Origin: Eunapius fragilis
Taxonomy: Eukaryota; Porifera; Demospongiae; Spongillida; Spongillidae
Direction: 5' to 3'
NCBI GenBank assembly: GCA_963681505.1
Contig: OY811974.1
Span: 9,304,547-9,368,546, forward strand
DNA length: 64,000 nt
Shown here: in pieces, positions 33,782 through 45,871 of the stretch
How the letters are laid out: every line of letters starts with the position of its first letter
How positions within the stretch are numbered: the first letter of the stretch is position 1
The notes under the pieces: generated by a model
Databases searched by the model: none
Told to the model about the DNA's origin: nothing
Seen by the model: only the letters and a program-made list of their open reading frames with translations
Translations under genes and position numbers: made by a program

Positions 33782-34929
33782 AAACTATCCAATTTGGAGT
33801 GGAAGGAGGAGGAAGAGTCTGTAGTAGCTGTCCTGTTACACGTTTCTTGCTAGGGTATTTCTTATTGCTGTGCAGCTGGCTGTTTCTAGCATCCAGTGCG
33901 TCTATCAGTTCATTCAGTTGCTCAGAACCCCAAGATGGTCGATGATATTTCAGCATCTGTGGATCTTCGTCATCTGTTTCTTTGACACAGGGTTATACTT
34001 TCTTCTTCACTTGTAATCTTTTCGCAACATTTCCCCCAGAGCTGCAAGTGAGAAAACACCATAAATACACATCGGCTCTCTCAATTTTCCTTCAACATAA
34101 ACGCTACTGGCGGGAATGCTTTGTATGCCAACAAGCACCGGCATCCTCGTCTGTCATAGCACTTTTCAGATTTCGCTTGTACGTTGCAAGACCGCCTACC
34201 ATGCAGGAGGAGATGTTTTGCAAATCAATTCAACAACTTAAAGTATACCTTTAATCATAGCAAGTGGGCTATCAAACTCGGCAGCCACAAGCTTCACAAC
34301 CTTGGAGTTGTGCTCACTATCAATCCTACAAAATATAAATAGGGTCAAAGAGTTAATGTAAATAAGACACATATACTTACTCTTCATCAAGGTGAAACTG
34401 CCTATCCTCGCCTAAATTTCTATACACTTCCCTGATGCGACTCTGCAAAAAGGGCAAAAAGGTTGTATAGGACAACATCCATGAATGGATACTAACAACT
34501 TTAGAATTGGATCTGTAACGTGAATAACTTGCCTGCAACTCAGTGGGGGGTTTACGTATGCGAATGTCACTGGCTTTATTGAGAAACCCCTGTAGCAGGA
34601 GACTCAGCCGGTTGATTGCGTGCAGCATCTTCCTCCAGTTTTGAAACTCGAACGGAAAGGCTCTGAATTGTTTCCTCAATGCCACTTATACGCCCTAGTA
34701 CCGCTGCTTGCATACCGGATACAAGCCGGTGCATCCACCACTCTTTTAGCCGCTCTATAGCTCCGACTCCGAGTCTGTGCTCTCTGGAGTTGGTATCGCT
34801 GAAACCAAAATCTATGGTCTCGCCTGGAAGCCACGTTCTGGAGATTTCCACAGCAGGTGTACGTGTTGGGTTGTAAAATGAACTTGTTGAGGCCCCATTT
34901 ATCAGACTTTTGGATATAATGTGACCTGA
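33782..34929 (-). pseudogene. spliced coiled-coil gene of unknown function, with one frameshift
   Basis: Five minus-strand exons are visible: 34533-34929, 34381-34442, 34249-34325, about 34104-34195 and about 33782-34042. Introns start GCAAGT, GTAAGT and GTATAC, and acceptors are TTTTTGCAG, TTTTGTAG and CATGGTAG. Exon lengths keep one reading frame (…RKPPTELQ, SRIREVYRNLGEDRQF, EEIDSEHNSKVVKLVAAEFD, SPLAMIKGGLATYKRNLKSA). Exon 1 contains a coiled coil (RISGIEETIQSLSVRVSKLE) and one extra G in a GGGG run near 34590 that breaks the frame. The last piece reads LKYHRPSWGSEQLNELIDAL and SKKRVTG..L.PPPSTPNW, a tail motif I associate with transposon-related animal proteins. I do not recognise the family; the exon 4 to 5 join is uncertain. 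Confidence 0.6.
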
Positions 34930-35122
34930 CTTTGAGCAATAAACACTTTAATTAATAAAAATGTTCAAGTCCCTTGCCTCACTAATTCTCTAGGTGTATC
35001 TCCTCCCAGATGACGATGTGCACTAAAAGTGGTATTGCCACCAAGTTGAGCTCGCGTTAGTCCGCTCATTTCGTAACTCGCACGTGCATGGATTATAAAG
35101 GTTTATCCTCCACATTTAATCA
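34930..35122. other. spacer upstream of the CACTA remnant
   Basis: Contains CACTAAAAGTGGTATTGCCA at 35022, a possible CACTA-type terminus; no convincing inverse partner was found. Confidence 0.3.
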
Positions 35123-37478
35123 ATGTGTATGTGTAACAGAATTCGGTGTCCTAAATGCCACGAAAAAATGAGCTATTTTGCATACAAATGCCATATAAAC
35201 CCTTTATATTGTAAGCCTCCACAAGATCCTGACGTTACAGTTGAGTTACAGAATGAAGGAAATGTACGAGATACCCGCAGTGCAGAAATTGCGGATCAAC
35301 TGAATTCACATGAGGAAGATGTTGCTTACGAATGGAACATTATGATGAAGAAGTAAATTTGGAGGACCCTGTGCAAGACGATGAATTGCAGGTAGTGGAT
35401 GATATTGATGTCATAGAGCAAGAACTTTTTCCACAAGAAGACAGTGTAAGTTGCTATAAATCTGCACCATTGTCTAGCAGTGTAGAACTTTCGATTTCTG
35501 ACCATCAAGCTGCAGATGCACATGTAGACAACACTGAGACATATTTGAGCTCTCTTGTGCTTCAGCCTTTAGCCATTAGTTCGATTTTCTTTCAACTAGT
35601 ATAAAAGGTGTCGGATAGAGGGATTGAATTCATTTTAATGCTCTTCCATACATTAATAGAAATAATTGCATAGTGTGCAAATAATGAAAAAAATTCAGTT
35701 CCTATTAGTACAGCTCCTTAATAACATATACAAACTGAGAAAAATATTTAGGCACTACAAACAAGAGTTTGATAAGTTTGCTGTCTACCCTAAATATTTA
35801 GCTTGCCACAAGATCCCTAGCAGTGCCTCTGCAAATTTAACTTGCTCTACTAAGTCAGAATATAGTAAAAAGACATGTGGGGCAGAGCTTCTTCGGAAAG
35901 TTAAATGTGGAAAGAAGTACAAATTTGTTCCAAAGAAGATTTATATCGACAGCCCACTTAAACTTTCATTGTCTTGGTTATTCCAAAAAAAGGAATTTAT
36001 CACAGATAGTGAACAATGGAGAACTCGGGTGTCTGAAAGAAATGCACTGTTTATGTTTATGTTGGTAACATTTGGAAAGAGCTATCTAGCACAGGGCAAT
36101 TTTTGTCAACTCCATTTAGCCTTGCATTACAATTAAACATAGACTGGTTTAGGATTTTTAAACATGTCAACTATAGTGTAGGATTTGTTTATCTAGTCAT
36201 TGAAAATCTGCAGACAAACAAAAGATTTAATCTTGAGAATATCATAATTGTGGAGTGTATTCCAGGTCCTAATGAACCAATTAGAAAGCTCACAGTAAAC
36301 TCATTTTTGAAGCTTCTTATTGACAAATTGTTAGAACTATGGCATGGTGTTTTTTTTAATCAAGTACCAGTCTGCATTTGGAGTTACATCAGTCAGGTGT
36401 ACGCCAACATCAATTTCTGCTGATATCCCTGCAACTCGATAAATATGTGAATTTTTTCGCCACAGTGCTAGACGAGACTGCTCAAATTGCTTGAAAGAAT
36501 TTTTCACAGATCAGTTTAATTCAAAACCTGATTACTCTGGCTTTGACAGTACTTCTTGGATTCCACGGGATCATATATCTCACATGCATATTATGGATCA
36601 GATTATGCAAAAGAAATTGGTCTCAGAAAGAAATGAAATTCAAAAAGTATGGGGTGTCAGACACTCAGAACTAGTACAGCTGCCTTATTTAGATCTTATC
36701 CATTACCACTAGTGGATGCAATGCATTATCTACTAGGCACTGCTAAGTACATGGTGTTCTGTTAGGAAGGATGAAACTTTTTTATCCAAGTCAACTACCA
36801 AAATATGCAGGATACAGTAGACAGGATTAGGGTCCCAGTAAATATTGGTTGCGTTCCATACAAAGTCGAGTCTCCAGTATCTTCTCTGACAGCTGATCAG
36901 ATGAAGAATTGGGTGCTAATATATTCCATACCTGCACTGTGTTCATGAGAACGTTTAGAATGTTGGTCATTATTTGTTACATCATGCTCCTTGATTCTCA
37001 AGCTAATTATTCACATTGATGATGTCATTAAGGGTGATGACAAGATTACTCAGTTCTGTAAATGCTACGAACAGCTGTATGGTAAAAGCATATGTACACC
37101 CAATATGCACCTTCATTTGCATTTGAAACAATGCTTATTGACTACGGACCAGTTCATTCATTTTGGTGTTTACTGTTTGAGCGTTTTAACGGCATATTTG
37201 AAAGTTTCAACAAGAACTGGATATGTCCTGAACTTTAGATAATGACTAAATTTTTAAATTACCAGGAGTCAGAGATCGTGAGTAAATTGTTATCAGAACT
37301 CCCCCACTTTGAATGGCCTGGTGACATTATTGATGAAACATCCCACAAAGGATCAATCCAGCAGACAAGTACTGATCCTTACGTGTTGAACACAAGATTT
37401 ATACTCTGCCCAATTGAAGAAATTAATGCAACAAATAGTTTGAGCCGTGTCAAAAAATTTATTGTTGCACAAAGTTGA
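35123..37478 (+). pseudogene. degenerate EnSpm/CACTA transposase (Tnp2-type)
   Basis: Seven frame segments on the plus strand give the motif order of animal CACTA transposases. In order these are NIDWFRIFKHVNYSVGFVYL with NLENIIIVECIPGPNEP (36130-36270), a SFLKLLIDKLLELWHGV block, and FFRHSARRDCSNCLKEFF (36450-36500). Then YSGFDSTSWIPRDH, RHSELVQLPYLDLIHY and PLVDAMHYLLGTAKY (36705-36750, the DPMHNLFLGTAK-like box). Last are SICTPNMHLHLHLKQCLL (37095-37140) and a shifted ERFNGIFESFNKNW (37175-37220). The N-terminal part (35123-35604) has a CxxC...C cluster (IRCPKCHEKM) and an acidic linker. At least five frameshifts and stops rule out activity. TIRs were not established. Confidence 0.72.
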
Positions 37479-37909
37479 GTGGCTTAAGAATGTATACATG
37501 ACATTATATTAAACATCAACAATTACACATGTCAACATGAGTCATGATGCTTTCGGTGAAATACATTTATCTGTAAAAGCAAAAGGTAATCACTCACATA
37601 GCAAAATTGCTTATTGGCCTGATTCAATTCAAGGAACAAGTGAATTTTATAGACATTGCGAGTATCGTGCTGGTGAAAACTCATTACTTTTTTCACCACA
37701 CAGTAGCAATAATACTGCCTGATCAACCAAAGAAATCGGTATCTCATATCTTTGCATACGTTCACTGGTATGAATAATATCCTTGCTATGATGGACAACT
37801 ATTTCCACTAAAAGTCTTCACAAACATCAAAAAGAAAACTGGAGCATCAGTGTTTATCCCTCTTAGCCAAATCATTAATCAATGTACTGAGTTCAACACT
37901 ACAATGAAA
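37479..37909. other. CACTA 3' flank, no recognised feature
   Basis: AT-rich, short ORFs only; may still belong to the CACTA element. Confidence 0.35.
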
Positions 37910-38977
37910 TCAGGAACTACGATAGTAGTTCCACTGGAACAAAACATTAAAATGACCGTCTTTGCCTTCTGGTTCGATAGGAACAAAGAGCTAAACTATC
38001 CGTTTCTTAGTACGCGAGTTACACGCGGGTCGCGTTTTTTTAATGATATTCACGACCCGGGTCAAACTACGATAGTAGTTCCTATAAAGGAATTGACGCG
38101 GGTCGTGAATATCATTTTAAAAAACGCGACCCGCGTGTAACTCGCGTACCAAGAAACGAATAGTTTAGCTCTTTGTTCCTATCGAACCAGAAGGCAAAGA
38201 CGGTCATTTTAATGTTTTGTTCCAGTTTTCAAACTGTTTCCTTTAAGAGAACAAAAAAGTTCGTGTTTTACCTCGTTCCCAGGCCAAATCTTCTCCGTCG
38301 TCGTCGTCGTCGTCGTCTTCTAATTCTCGGGTGAGTATAACTCCTGATAGGAATGGTAAAGAGCACCAATTATACCAATCGCTTTAGAATCTCCTGGAAG
38401 GCCATCTTCAAATATCAGATGTATGAATAAAGCATAAAACTGACATACGTAATCATTACGTAATGCGTAGTGTTAATAGAAGCGTTCCCATGGCGACATT
38501 TACGTATATTTAGAATTGTGCAAACAAAAGAGGAGAGCAGACGACGTGTTAGAATTCTCCAGCGTTCCTTACAGTGATCCCAAACAAAAGCGGGCGTCTG
38601 CTCGTGACGGTAATTGAAGCGGATGGGAGGGGGGGGGGGGCACTTGCCAGTATTATTAATCGATAAAAAATGATAATTAAAAAATAGAGGAAACAAGTAA
38701 AGAAAAACATTCTCTAACGAGAAAGTTGGTGGGATATAGGAATTGGAGGCAAAGGTGGTGTAAAAAGGAGGAGAACAAGATTTTGAGGAAAGGGTAAATG
38801 AGACAAAAATCCTATATTTAGCACGTGTAAATGTAACAGAAAAGAAGTGCTAAATATAGGATTTTTGTCTCATTTACCCTTTTCTCAAAACCTTGTTTTC
38901 CTCCCTTTTACACCACCTTTGCCTCCAATTCCTATATCCCACCAACTTTCTCGTTAGAGAATGTTTTTCTTTACTTG
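37910..38977 (+). mobile_element. Helitron-like hairpin-ended element, copy 4
   Basis: The 5' end is TCAGGAACTACGATAGTAGT (TC after A; stem GGAACTAC, loop GATA). The first ~150 bp are then repeated as an inverse complement (37940-38064 versus 38097-38228), both halves carrying GCGGGTCGCG or its complement. A (GTC)n-like run is at 38291. The 3' palindrome (38693-38978) ends CTTTACTTG before T. A G-run lies at 38629. No ORF. Related to copy 5 on the other strand. Confidence 0.78.
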
Positions 38978-39658
38978 TTTAACTTTGGAATTGATAATGT
39001 TTTAGTGTAATGTCCAGAAATGTAGAATGGATTTGAATGTGATCAATCATACATCTGTTGTTTATTTAATGCAGGATGGATATGTTTCTTCTGAGACTAA
39101 ACAATTAAATTGAGACCTTTAATTTGATAGTTTGCATCTTACAATGTGGTGGACAACTATTCAAATACTATCTCTGTGTGTTCGTAATGTGCAAAATATA
39201 ATTGATTTTCCATTAGTCATTACATCACTCTCAATATGTACATATATACATGCATCTGCTCATGTACAATGATGATCTGGTGTCAATGGTGGTGGTGATG
39301 TCAAATGCTTCCTTGCAGTGTTGTTACAAATTGTGGTCTAAAAAACATTGAATGCAGCTATTGACCTTTCTAAAAGATATAGTGATTTCGCACTTACATC
39401 AGACCTAATTCATGAAGGCCAGTTTTTATTGCAGTCATACCCAGAAAAGCCACAAGTCTATATGATCAAACATATCCTTCAGTGATATCTAGTAAGAGTG
39501 AAAGAGAAAGAGAGGGTTTAGAAAGAGTGGGAGGGGGGGGGGGAAGGAGAAATAGGGTCACATCACAGGAAGTGACCTTACTAAACAAAGGAAAATCTAT
39601 GACACGCCACACAATTGATGTCATATTACACACACCGATGAATTCTTTGTGTACCTGA
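38978..39658. other. no recognised feature
   Basis: AT-rich sequence. A plus-strand A/G-rich tract with a G-run (39495-39545) gives pyrimidine ORFs on the other strand. Confidence 0.4.
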
Positions 39659-39966
39659 GACATGGAAAGGTCTCACTGCATGAAAAGCTTAAGGGACATC
39701 CTGACCTCAAGGTGTGGTGGTGATTACATGCCAATGTGCAATAAATCAAATTGTACCACTCACCTATCATGTGCCACGCGCACCAAAGTCTCGTGACTCC
39801 AATGACCCCTATTTAGACATGGAAATATCTCACTGCATGAAAAGCTTTAGGGACATTCTTACCTCACGGTGTGGTGGTGATTGCGTGCCAGTCAATAAAT
39901 TAAATTGTATCACTCACCTACCAAGTACCACCCCCAACATAGTCACGTGACTCCAATTACCCCAGA
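39659..39966. repeat. 158-bp tandem duplication
   Basis: Two units start GACATGGAAA(G/T) at 39659 and 39817. They share CTCACTGCATGAAAAGCTT, GTGTGGTGGTGATT and a GTGACTCCAAT(G/T)ACCCC ending, with scattered differences. Confidence 0.85.
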
Positions 39967-42914
39967 AAGATGTCACTGTTAATTCAGTTGTGATGATACT
40001 GTTGGCCTATTTGTAAGGAACCACTCCAGCTAACCTCTGCAACTCTAGGTCCTTCTCATTGGGAAGCAGTGACCACACTCCTGCTCCCTCACACATTAAA
40101 AAAAAAAATGGCTGATATAAATGATTAGCTGTAAATATCTGGTTGCATGGGCACTCCATGGCCAATTCACCACCCTCCTAGGCTACCTGGGTTACAACGA
40201 TTGGTCCCCGGTCAAACATGGCCTCCCAAGCTTCCTGCCATCCGGTAGACACATTGACCCACTGGTCAACATACGACTAGCACCCGTTAGACACAATTAC
40301 GCATTCGTCAACATAGCAAGTTTTGCCAAAAGGCTGACTTAATGACCCACTAGTCAACATAGCACTGCATGCACATGTGACACATGCGTTAACACATATA
40401 ACCCTGGCTTACACACCGCCATTCCTGTCACCCTCACTTCCCGTGACTACTTGGCCGGAGCCATGCATCGTTAATATCTTAGATACATGTATATGGAAAT
40501 TTGTCCCTAGGAAATGACTGGGGGGACTCAAGACGTTCATCAGACGAGAACAATGGGCTGCTTCCTAACAACAAGTTCATACTGTACAGTGAGGTGAGCA
40601 GCAGCTGGCTTGATGTGTGTTAGTTAATTATTTGCTCATGCATGTAAACACATGCACACACATATATCACTATACACACATCACATATCACACATGTACA
40701 TGTATATTCACACACAACACACATACACGTACGCACACAAAACATACAGCTACACACACACAGATGATTGTAGTGTCAAATCTGATGAACCAAAATCATG
40801 ATTTCCAACAGTCCTAAGGTCACAGAGTGTACTTCCACTGATGTACCCATGGCTTCCACTAGATGCTCATGTCCCATTACCTACACTAGATGCTCATGTC
40901 CCATGATTCTAAGTACTAACTTGTCAGGTTGAGTAGCGCCAGCAGCTAGGTAGGTGCACAACCATACACCATCACCCATAGCCGTTGAGGTTTTCAATAT
41001 ACAAGACATGTACATGTATCCAGGCTAAGAAGAATCCCCGATGCTATGGAGAGATAGTTTCTGAGCTGGCTTTCTGTGATTCCATTAATTGCCCTTCACT
41101 TTGACCCGTCCATGTCTGTGTGGACTCATCTCATACTATAGGTTGACTACCCCCACCTTCATGATAAGCCTGCTAACCACAATGGGCTAAGTGATTTCCA
41201 TCACTAAAGCTCACCTCAGTGTATTGCTAGAAGCTTTGGTAAGGTTCATGGCTCTAGACCTGTCCACCACCTATCCAAACCCATAACACTATACACAGTA
41301 TGCATGCCCAGGCCACAAAGATCGAAAATCTGCCTGTTTTATGACACCAATTATTATGATCTGGGGTGAGTGTTTCCACTTGTTGCTGAGTTCTATGGAC
41401 AGAGGCACCAGCTATAGACTGTGTGTGTGTGTGTATGTGTGTGAGCCTGTGTGATATGTGTACTCTGGAAAAGGGCATACATGTATGGCCTTGCATACCT
41501 GGCAGTGAATATCATTGCTACCTTATCACTACTGATAGTGGTTAGACTGGGCCACTGTAAAGTTTATATTGGATTGAGTGTAACTTTATTCACATCCAAC
41601 TGCTCCTATGTACCCTTGAGTTCTAGCAATACACTGTACACACACACACACTCATGCACATACACACACAAAGCACATATATGCATACATACAAATGTAT
41701 AAAAGAGATGAAGTAAATGGAATTTAGATTTCTGAGGCAGCTTATTGCTGATGCTTCTGTACCTTAGCAACATATGGAAAATTGGTGTCAATAAACAGGT
41801 TGATGGGGGTGCTGTCCGTTTTAGGCCCGATACGAAAAGGGGGGGGGGGGGGGGGGGGGGGATTTATCTCTTGGTTTGTGCGCGCGCGCGTGATAGTGCG
41901 TGGGGAATGGAGCGGGGGGGGGGGGAGGAGCGGCAATTGGTCCCAGAGGGCGGCATTTCGTATGAATGGGGGGGGGGGGGGCGGCCGCCCCCCCCCCCGA
42001 ACCTATGCTGGATCCGGGGCTGATGCTGAAATCTTCATCCATGTTCATGAGGTCAATGACCTCGTTGAGGTTCATTCGTCATGTGTAATATTATTCACCG
42101 ATGTGTTTGTTTTTATTGCTGTGTGATGCTATCTACCGCACTTACCTCACGCTTTCCTTTTTGATACGAACATCCGCTATGGGCGTATACGCTACATATC
42201 GATGACCCGCCTCTTGACTTTTTGACCGTATTTTTTAAATACAAATAAGCCGCTTTCATTGTCATTTCTGACAGCTGGACAACTGGGTTGTGATACAACA
42301 AGTTGATGGTGAGCGTAGGACGTACGCGATACGCACTGTAGGTTATTGGACACAAGTATATAATTTAGTCGCATTTATGCCGTTAAACATCCTAATTTAC
42401 GTGACGCATTTATGCGCCTACGGCCGGTAATCTGTTAAGCATTTCAAATGGGCTTGATGTGGAGAAAAACCTACTATCCATTCCTGCATCAGTGTTTATG
42501 GCTTTCTCTTCTACTTGCACATGCTGTGTAAAATGCCTGTGCTCTGCACATTCTATAATAACACTGCTGTGTTCACATATCTCCTGCAGTAGCAGTGGTC
42601 TTCTTGTGTGTTAACACCTTTGTCCTTAAGTTCTACATCTGTGTTCATAGCCTCATCTTTTATATGTATCTCTGTATTCACCCCCTTGTCTTCACATTGA
42701 ATACCTTCAAATTATATCCATTTTTCTTCATGGCAGTACATATCATCACCTAAAGTATTATACGACGATGATGAAACTAGTTTTTCAGTGCATACTATGT
42801 TAGTAAAAGCAACTCTGAGAGCACTCACCAGATATTTGAGTTGTGCATCTTTCTGGTCTTTGTCATCAGTAGACAAGCTCAGACTCATAGAGCGTGGACG
42901 CTTATAGTGGCGGC
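39967..42914. other. gene-free stretch with microsatellites and G-runs
   Basis: CA/AC-rich microsatellites occur at 40640-40760 and 41635-41670, a 24-bp doublet (ACTAGATGCTCATGTCCCAT) at 40859-40903, and a cluster of G homopolymers at 41839-42000. The segment TTAGGCCCGATACGAAAAGG plus G-run (41820) resembles ones at 30750 and 45490. No ORF is convincing. Confidence 0.45.
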
Positions 42915-43045
42915 CAACACTGTGCAAAAAGTGTGTTATACGATACTGTATACTACAGCGTATATTCGAATATACGCAAAAAATATAAGCACCTGCTTAT
43001 AGAACCATATAAGCAGGAGCGTATATTGCAATATAGTCAGTCACG
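42915..43045. repeat. palindromic unit related to the 45872-46300 array (inverted)
   Basis: CACTGTGCAAAAAGTGTGTT then ATACGATACTGTATAC is the inverse complement of the unit ends at 46240-46300. It contains CGTATATTCGAATATACGCA and a second palindrome around CTTATAGAACCATATAAG. Confidence 0.75.
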
Positions 43046-43360
43046 TGTGGTTTGTGGTATCCTAGCAAACCTCTGAATTTCATTAACGTTACCTGCTTTA
43101 TTGAACCGTGCACTATCGTATATTTCGTTTCTGATCTTCCGTAAACTGGTCCTTCCGCACTCCCCCTCCCCCTTCCCTTGCCTCTGGTTGGCTATAAAAA
43201 TTTTCTTCGTACATATAAGTGATACAACGTCAAAAACAACAGTTACAAACAGATACAAACACCATAATCTTGAGACAGCGGTCCCCACGTACTAACTTCA
43301 TACGTGACCTGATGATAGACGAGAACAAAATAACATTTGGCGCCAATTGATATTGCCATA
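43046..43360. other. possible further minus-strand exons, unproven
   Basis: A minus-strand AAAGCAG/GTAACG donor-like site lies near 43092. Otherwise nothing. Confidence 0.3.
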
Positions 43361-43800
43361 CTTACCAATTCGGATAGACTCGTTGGCGTTCTCGTGCTTG
43401 AGTTCTCGTGCTTGAGTTCTCGTCCTAAGGCAAAAAAAAAAGTTTTAGCGCCTCAGGGCATACTTACCAGTTCGAGTCGAAACGCTGCAGAAAAGCAAAA
43501 TAAAGGTAGCAGCAATGCCATTGCGTCACTTACCTTAGCAGAATCGACCACCAAAAAAGTGCACAAATTGCGATATGACAAGCTATTCAAAGTCAGACAC
43601 TTGCTCACAACATTGGTTGAGAAGTACTTACCGTATACTAGGCTTGTCTTTAGGGGCTGGTTTACTACACCGCAAACGGATCCTTCAAATGATAAAAGAC
43701 ACGAACCTTTCCACTTTCGAGGCCACACTTGCACGGAAACCCGCCAAAATTACTATCACGTGCAATTGCTAATGTTGGCATACTCTAATTGGTGCACTTA
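43361..43800 (-). other. candidate minus-strand spliced transcript with four GTAAGT donors
   Basis: Four minus-strand donors occur within 270 bp: TATACG/GTAAGT (~43632), GCTAAG/GTAAGT (~43533), GAACTG/GTAAGT (~43471) and GAATTG/GTAAGT (~43369). Two have strong acceptors just upstream (TTTTCTGCAG before CGTTTCGAC; a T-run then GCCTTAG before GACGAGAAC), which would define 17-bp and ~60-bp exons. A minus-strand ATG near 43772 begins MPTLAIARDSNFGGF. The family is unrecognised and a non-coding transcript is equally likely. The overlapping 155-codon plus-strand ORF (43337-43804) shows no domain. Confidence 0.35.
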
Positions 43801-44754
43801 TTAAAAATCGGTTGTCATGTAAATTACACCGATAACAGAGAACTTACAAGTAAGATGATCAAGCATTCTTGAAGTGGCATCAAAAACCTTTAAACAGTAT
43901 GGTAAGAATGGAAATGGTACAAATTAAAAATAGTAATGACACACATTTATACGTCCATAAATACACACATTCACACACAATTAGCATGTATTTATAGACT
44001 GCTCCACACCCAGACACACATATACATGCACACAAACAGATGTCCATACACACAGACACACACACTTGCACATACACAAACAAGTGTCAACACACAGGCA
44101 TAGACACAGACATACACACATGGTACGCATATATACACGTCACATATAGTTCTAGTCGGTTGAAAGACAGGAGATAAGCTCCTGCCTAAATGTGAGATTT
44201 AGTGGCTACACATGGCAGCAGATTTATATGGGAGTGAAGGTGTTATTGAGTCAGCATTCTAAGTGCACGTTGTGTCTTGCAATTTACCTTGTGATGGTGT
44301 GTCCAGAGTATATACGGATGATGGTGGATCTGACCAGAAGAAGCCATTGTAACCTGTGCATGATGAGCAGTGTAGTTAGGAAGGTTTTTGCGCCAGTTTT
44401 TTCCTTCAGATGGTTTTTCCACGGGTTCTTTCCGAGATCAGGTGCGCTCACCTGTTCTAAATAGAGTTAGTTAGGTTTTATTTATGCCCATTGCTCTTAT
44501 ATATGCGTATGTTGTATGTGTGGTCTTATGTGGAACACAGTGCTGTCGTGCTGCAAGGATCTGGTTACTGGTGGTGGAGAGGTGGAACAATCTGTTATGG
44601 GTTTTTGTTTGTGTTTGTGTATTCTATGTTGGAGTGTAATGCTGCTGATGTGCTAATAGTTGCTGGCACCAAGGTCAAGAGGGAGAGGGATGTGGTAACA
44701 ATAACCATGCATGTAAGGCAAGTGAAAGGAGTACCACCACGATGCACCTTGAAA
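43801..44754. other. no recognised feature
   Basis: CA-rich at 43960-44130. Two ~90-codon plus-strand ORFs (44192, 44491) have no recognisable domain or splice context. Confidence 0.35.
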
Positions 44755-45085
44755 ATAAAATAACCAGATATAATTACTCTTTGGAGGATGGCTCTTGCAT
44801 TCGATCCTATTTAGCAATAAAGATACATTTGAGTTTGGCAGTCACTAGTGGTTAATAATTAGAAACCTCTATCCCAGGCCTCATTTCATTGGATTATCCT
44901 GCACTCCAGTGCATCAAGACTGCACCATCCATTGCTCCCACTTGTAGGATTTAGTGGTGAGCTCATAATAACAGTGATGTTCAGGGATACGGACCTTCCA
45001 AGACACCAATTTTGCACTAGGATATCCAGCAGTTTGAGACTGCTATGATCGGGAAGGAGCCCACTGCCAGCTTCCAAGGACTAAC
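44755..45085 (-). pseudogene. retroelement C-terminal fragment, paralogue of 28890-29480
   Basis: The minus strand reads SVSLNITVIMSSPLNPTSGS then NGWCSLDALECRI, matching the AFD(I/L)xVxSPLNP region of the retroelement class. Nucleotide landmarks CTCTTTGGAGGATGGCTCTT and GATTTAGTGGTGAG parallel the 28890 copy in the same orientation. Too short for function. Confidence 0.55.
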
Positions 45086-45871
45086 ACATTTGCTTAATAT
45101 AAGAGAAAATGCCAGAGCCATTCTCCATATAGTGTAGAGCCAAACTTGTGTTTATAAATACTTCCTTTGTCATCCATAACATAGTGATACATTCACTTTA
45201 CAATACCTTACAGTAAGTTGGTTGCGAATACTTCTGATGACAAGTGCTACAGTGAGTGGTAGCTTCTATGTTCGAAAACACGAGGGCCAGGAGCAGCACT
45301 CCTGCATGCTGAAAGATACAAATACACAGGGTCAATATAAGCAGTGTGTATATAGATATATAGGATGTAGTGTGTGCGAAGGGAATTTGTAAGTTATATC
45401 GATCTGTATAGTTAGACTTCGATTTTGCGATCGAATTCCACACTGAATCAGTGGCGTTCAGGATATCAGGTCAGGCCTGATATAAGAAAAATTGGGAGGG
45501 GGGGGGGGGGTGCTGTCTGCTTCTGGTCCGATAAGAAAAGTGGGGCCTTCGTTTGGCACACAGCAAATACACTGTATGTTATCGTCAATAATCATCGTGT
45601 TGGGTTCCGTTTATACTGCATGCGCAGGGTCAAAATCAATTTTTGATTTCATAGATGCTTAAAGCACACCTGCGTATAAGATACTGTTCTGTCAATCATG
45701 CGATCATTTTACAAGTGATTTTAAATCAATTATGAAATCAATCGCGGTCTTTGACATGTGCTGACTGTCGCATGCAAGGCGGTGTAGGTTATTAACGTGT
45801 AAGGATTTGAAAAATTCCCACAAGAATATACACACAAGAATTTGAATATGCACGGTTGGTAGTACGATATA
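45086..45871. other. no gene; G-run element at 45490-45560
   Basis: GGGAGGGGG run followed by TGCTGTCTGCTTCTGGTCCG and ATAAGAAAAG resembles 30752-30800 (GTTGCTATCTGCTTCAGTCT then GGCCCGATAC). Otherwise nothing. Confidence 0.4.

Noticed and set aside
35022-39006. CACTAAAAG at 35022 and TTTTAGTG at 38999 as CACTA element ends
   Set aside because: Spacing is plausible but TIR similarity is only eight bases and no 2-3 bp duplication fits.
43337-43804. 155-codon plus ORF
   Set aside because: No recognised motif and overlaps better-supported minus-strand splice signals.
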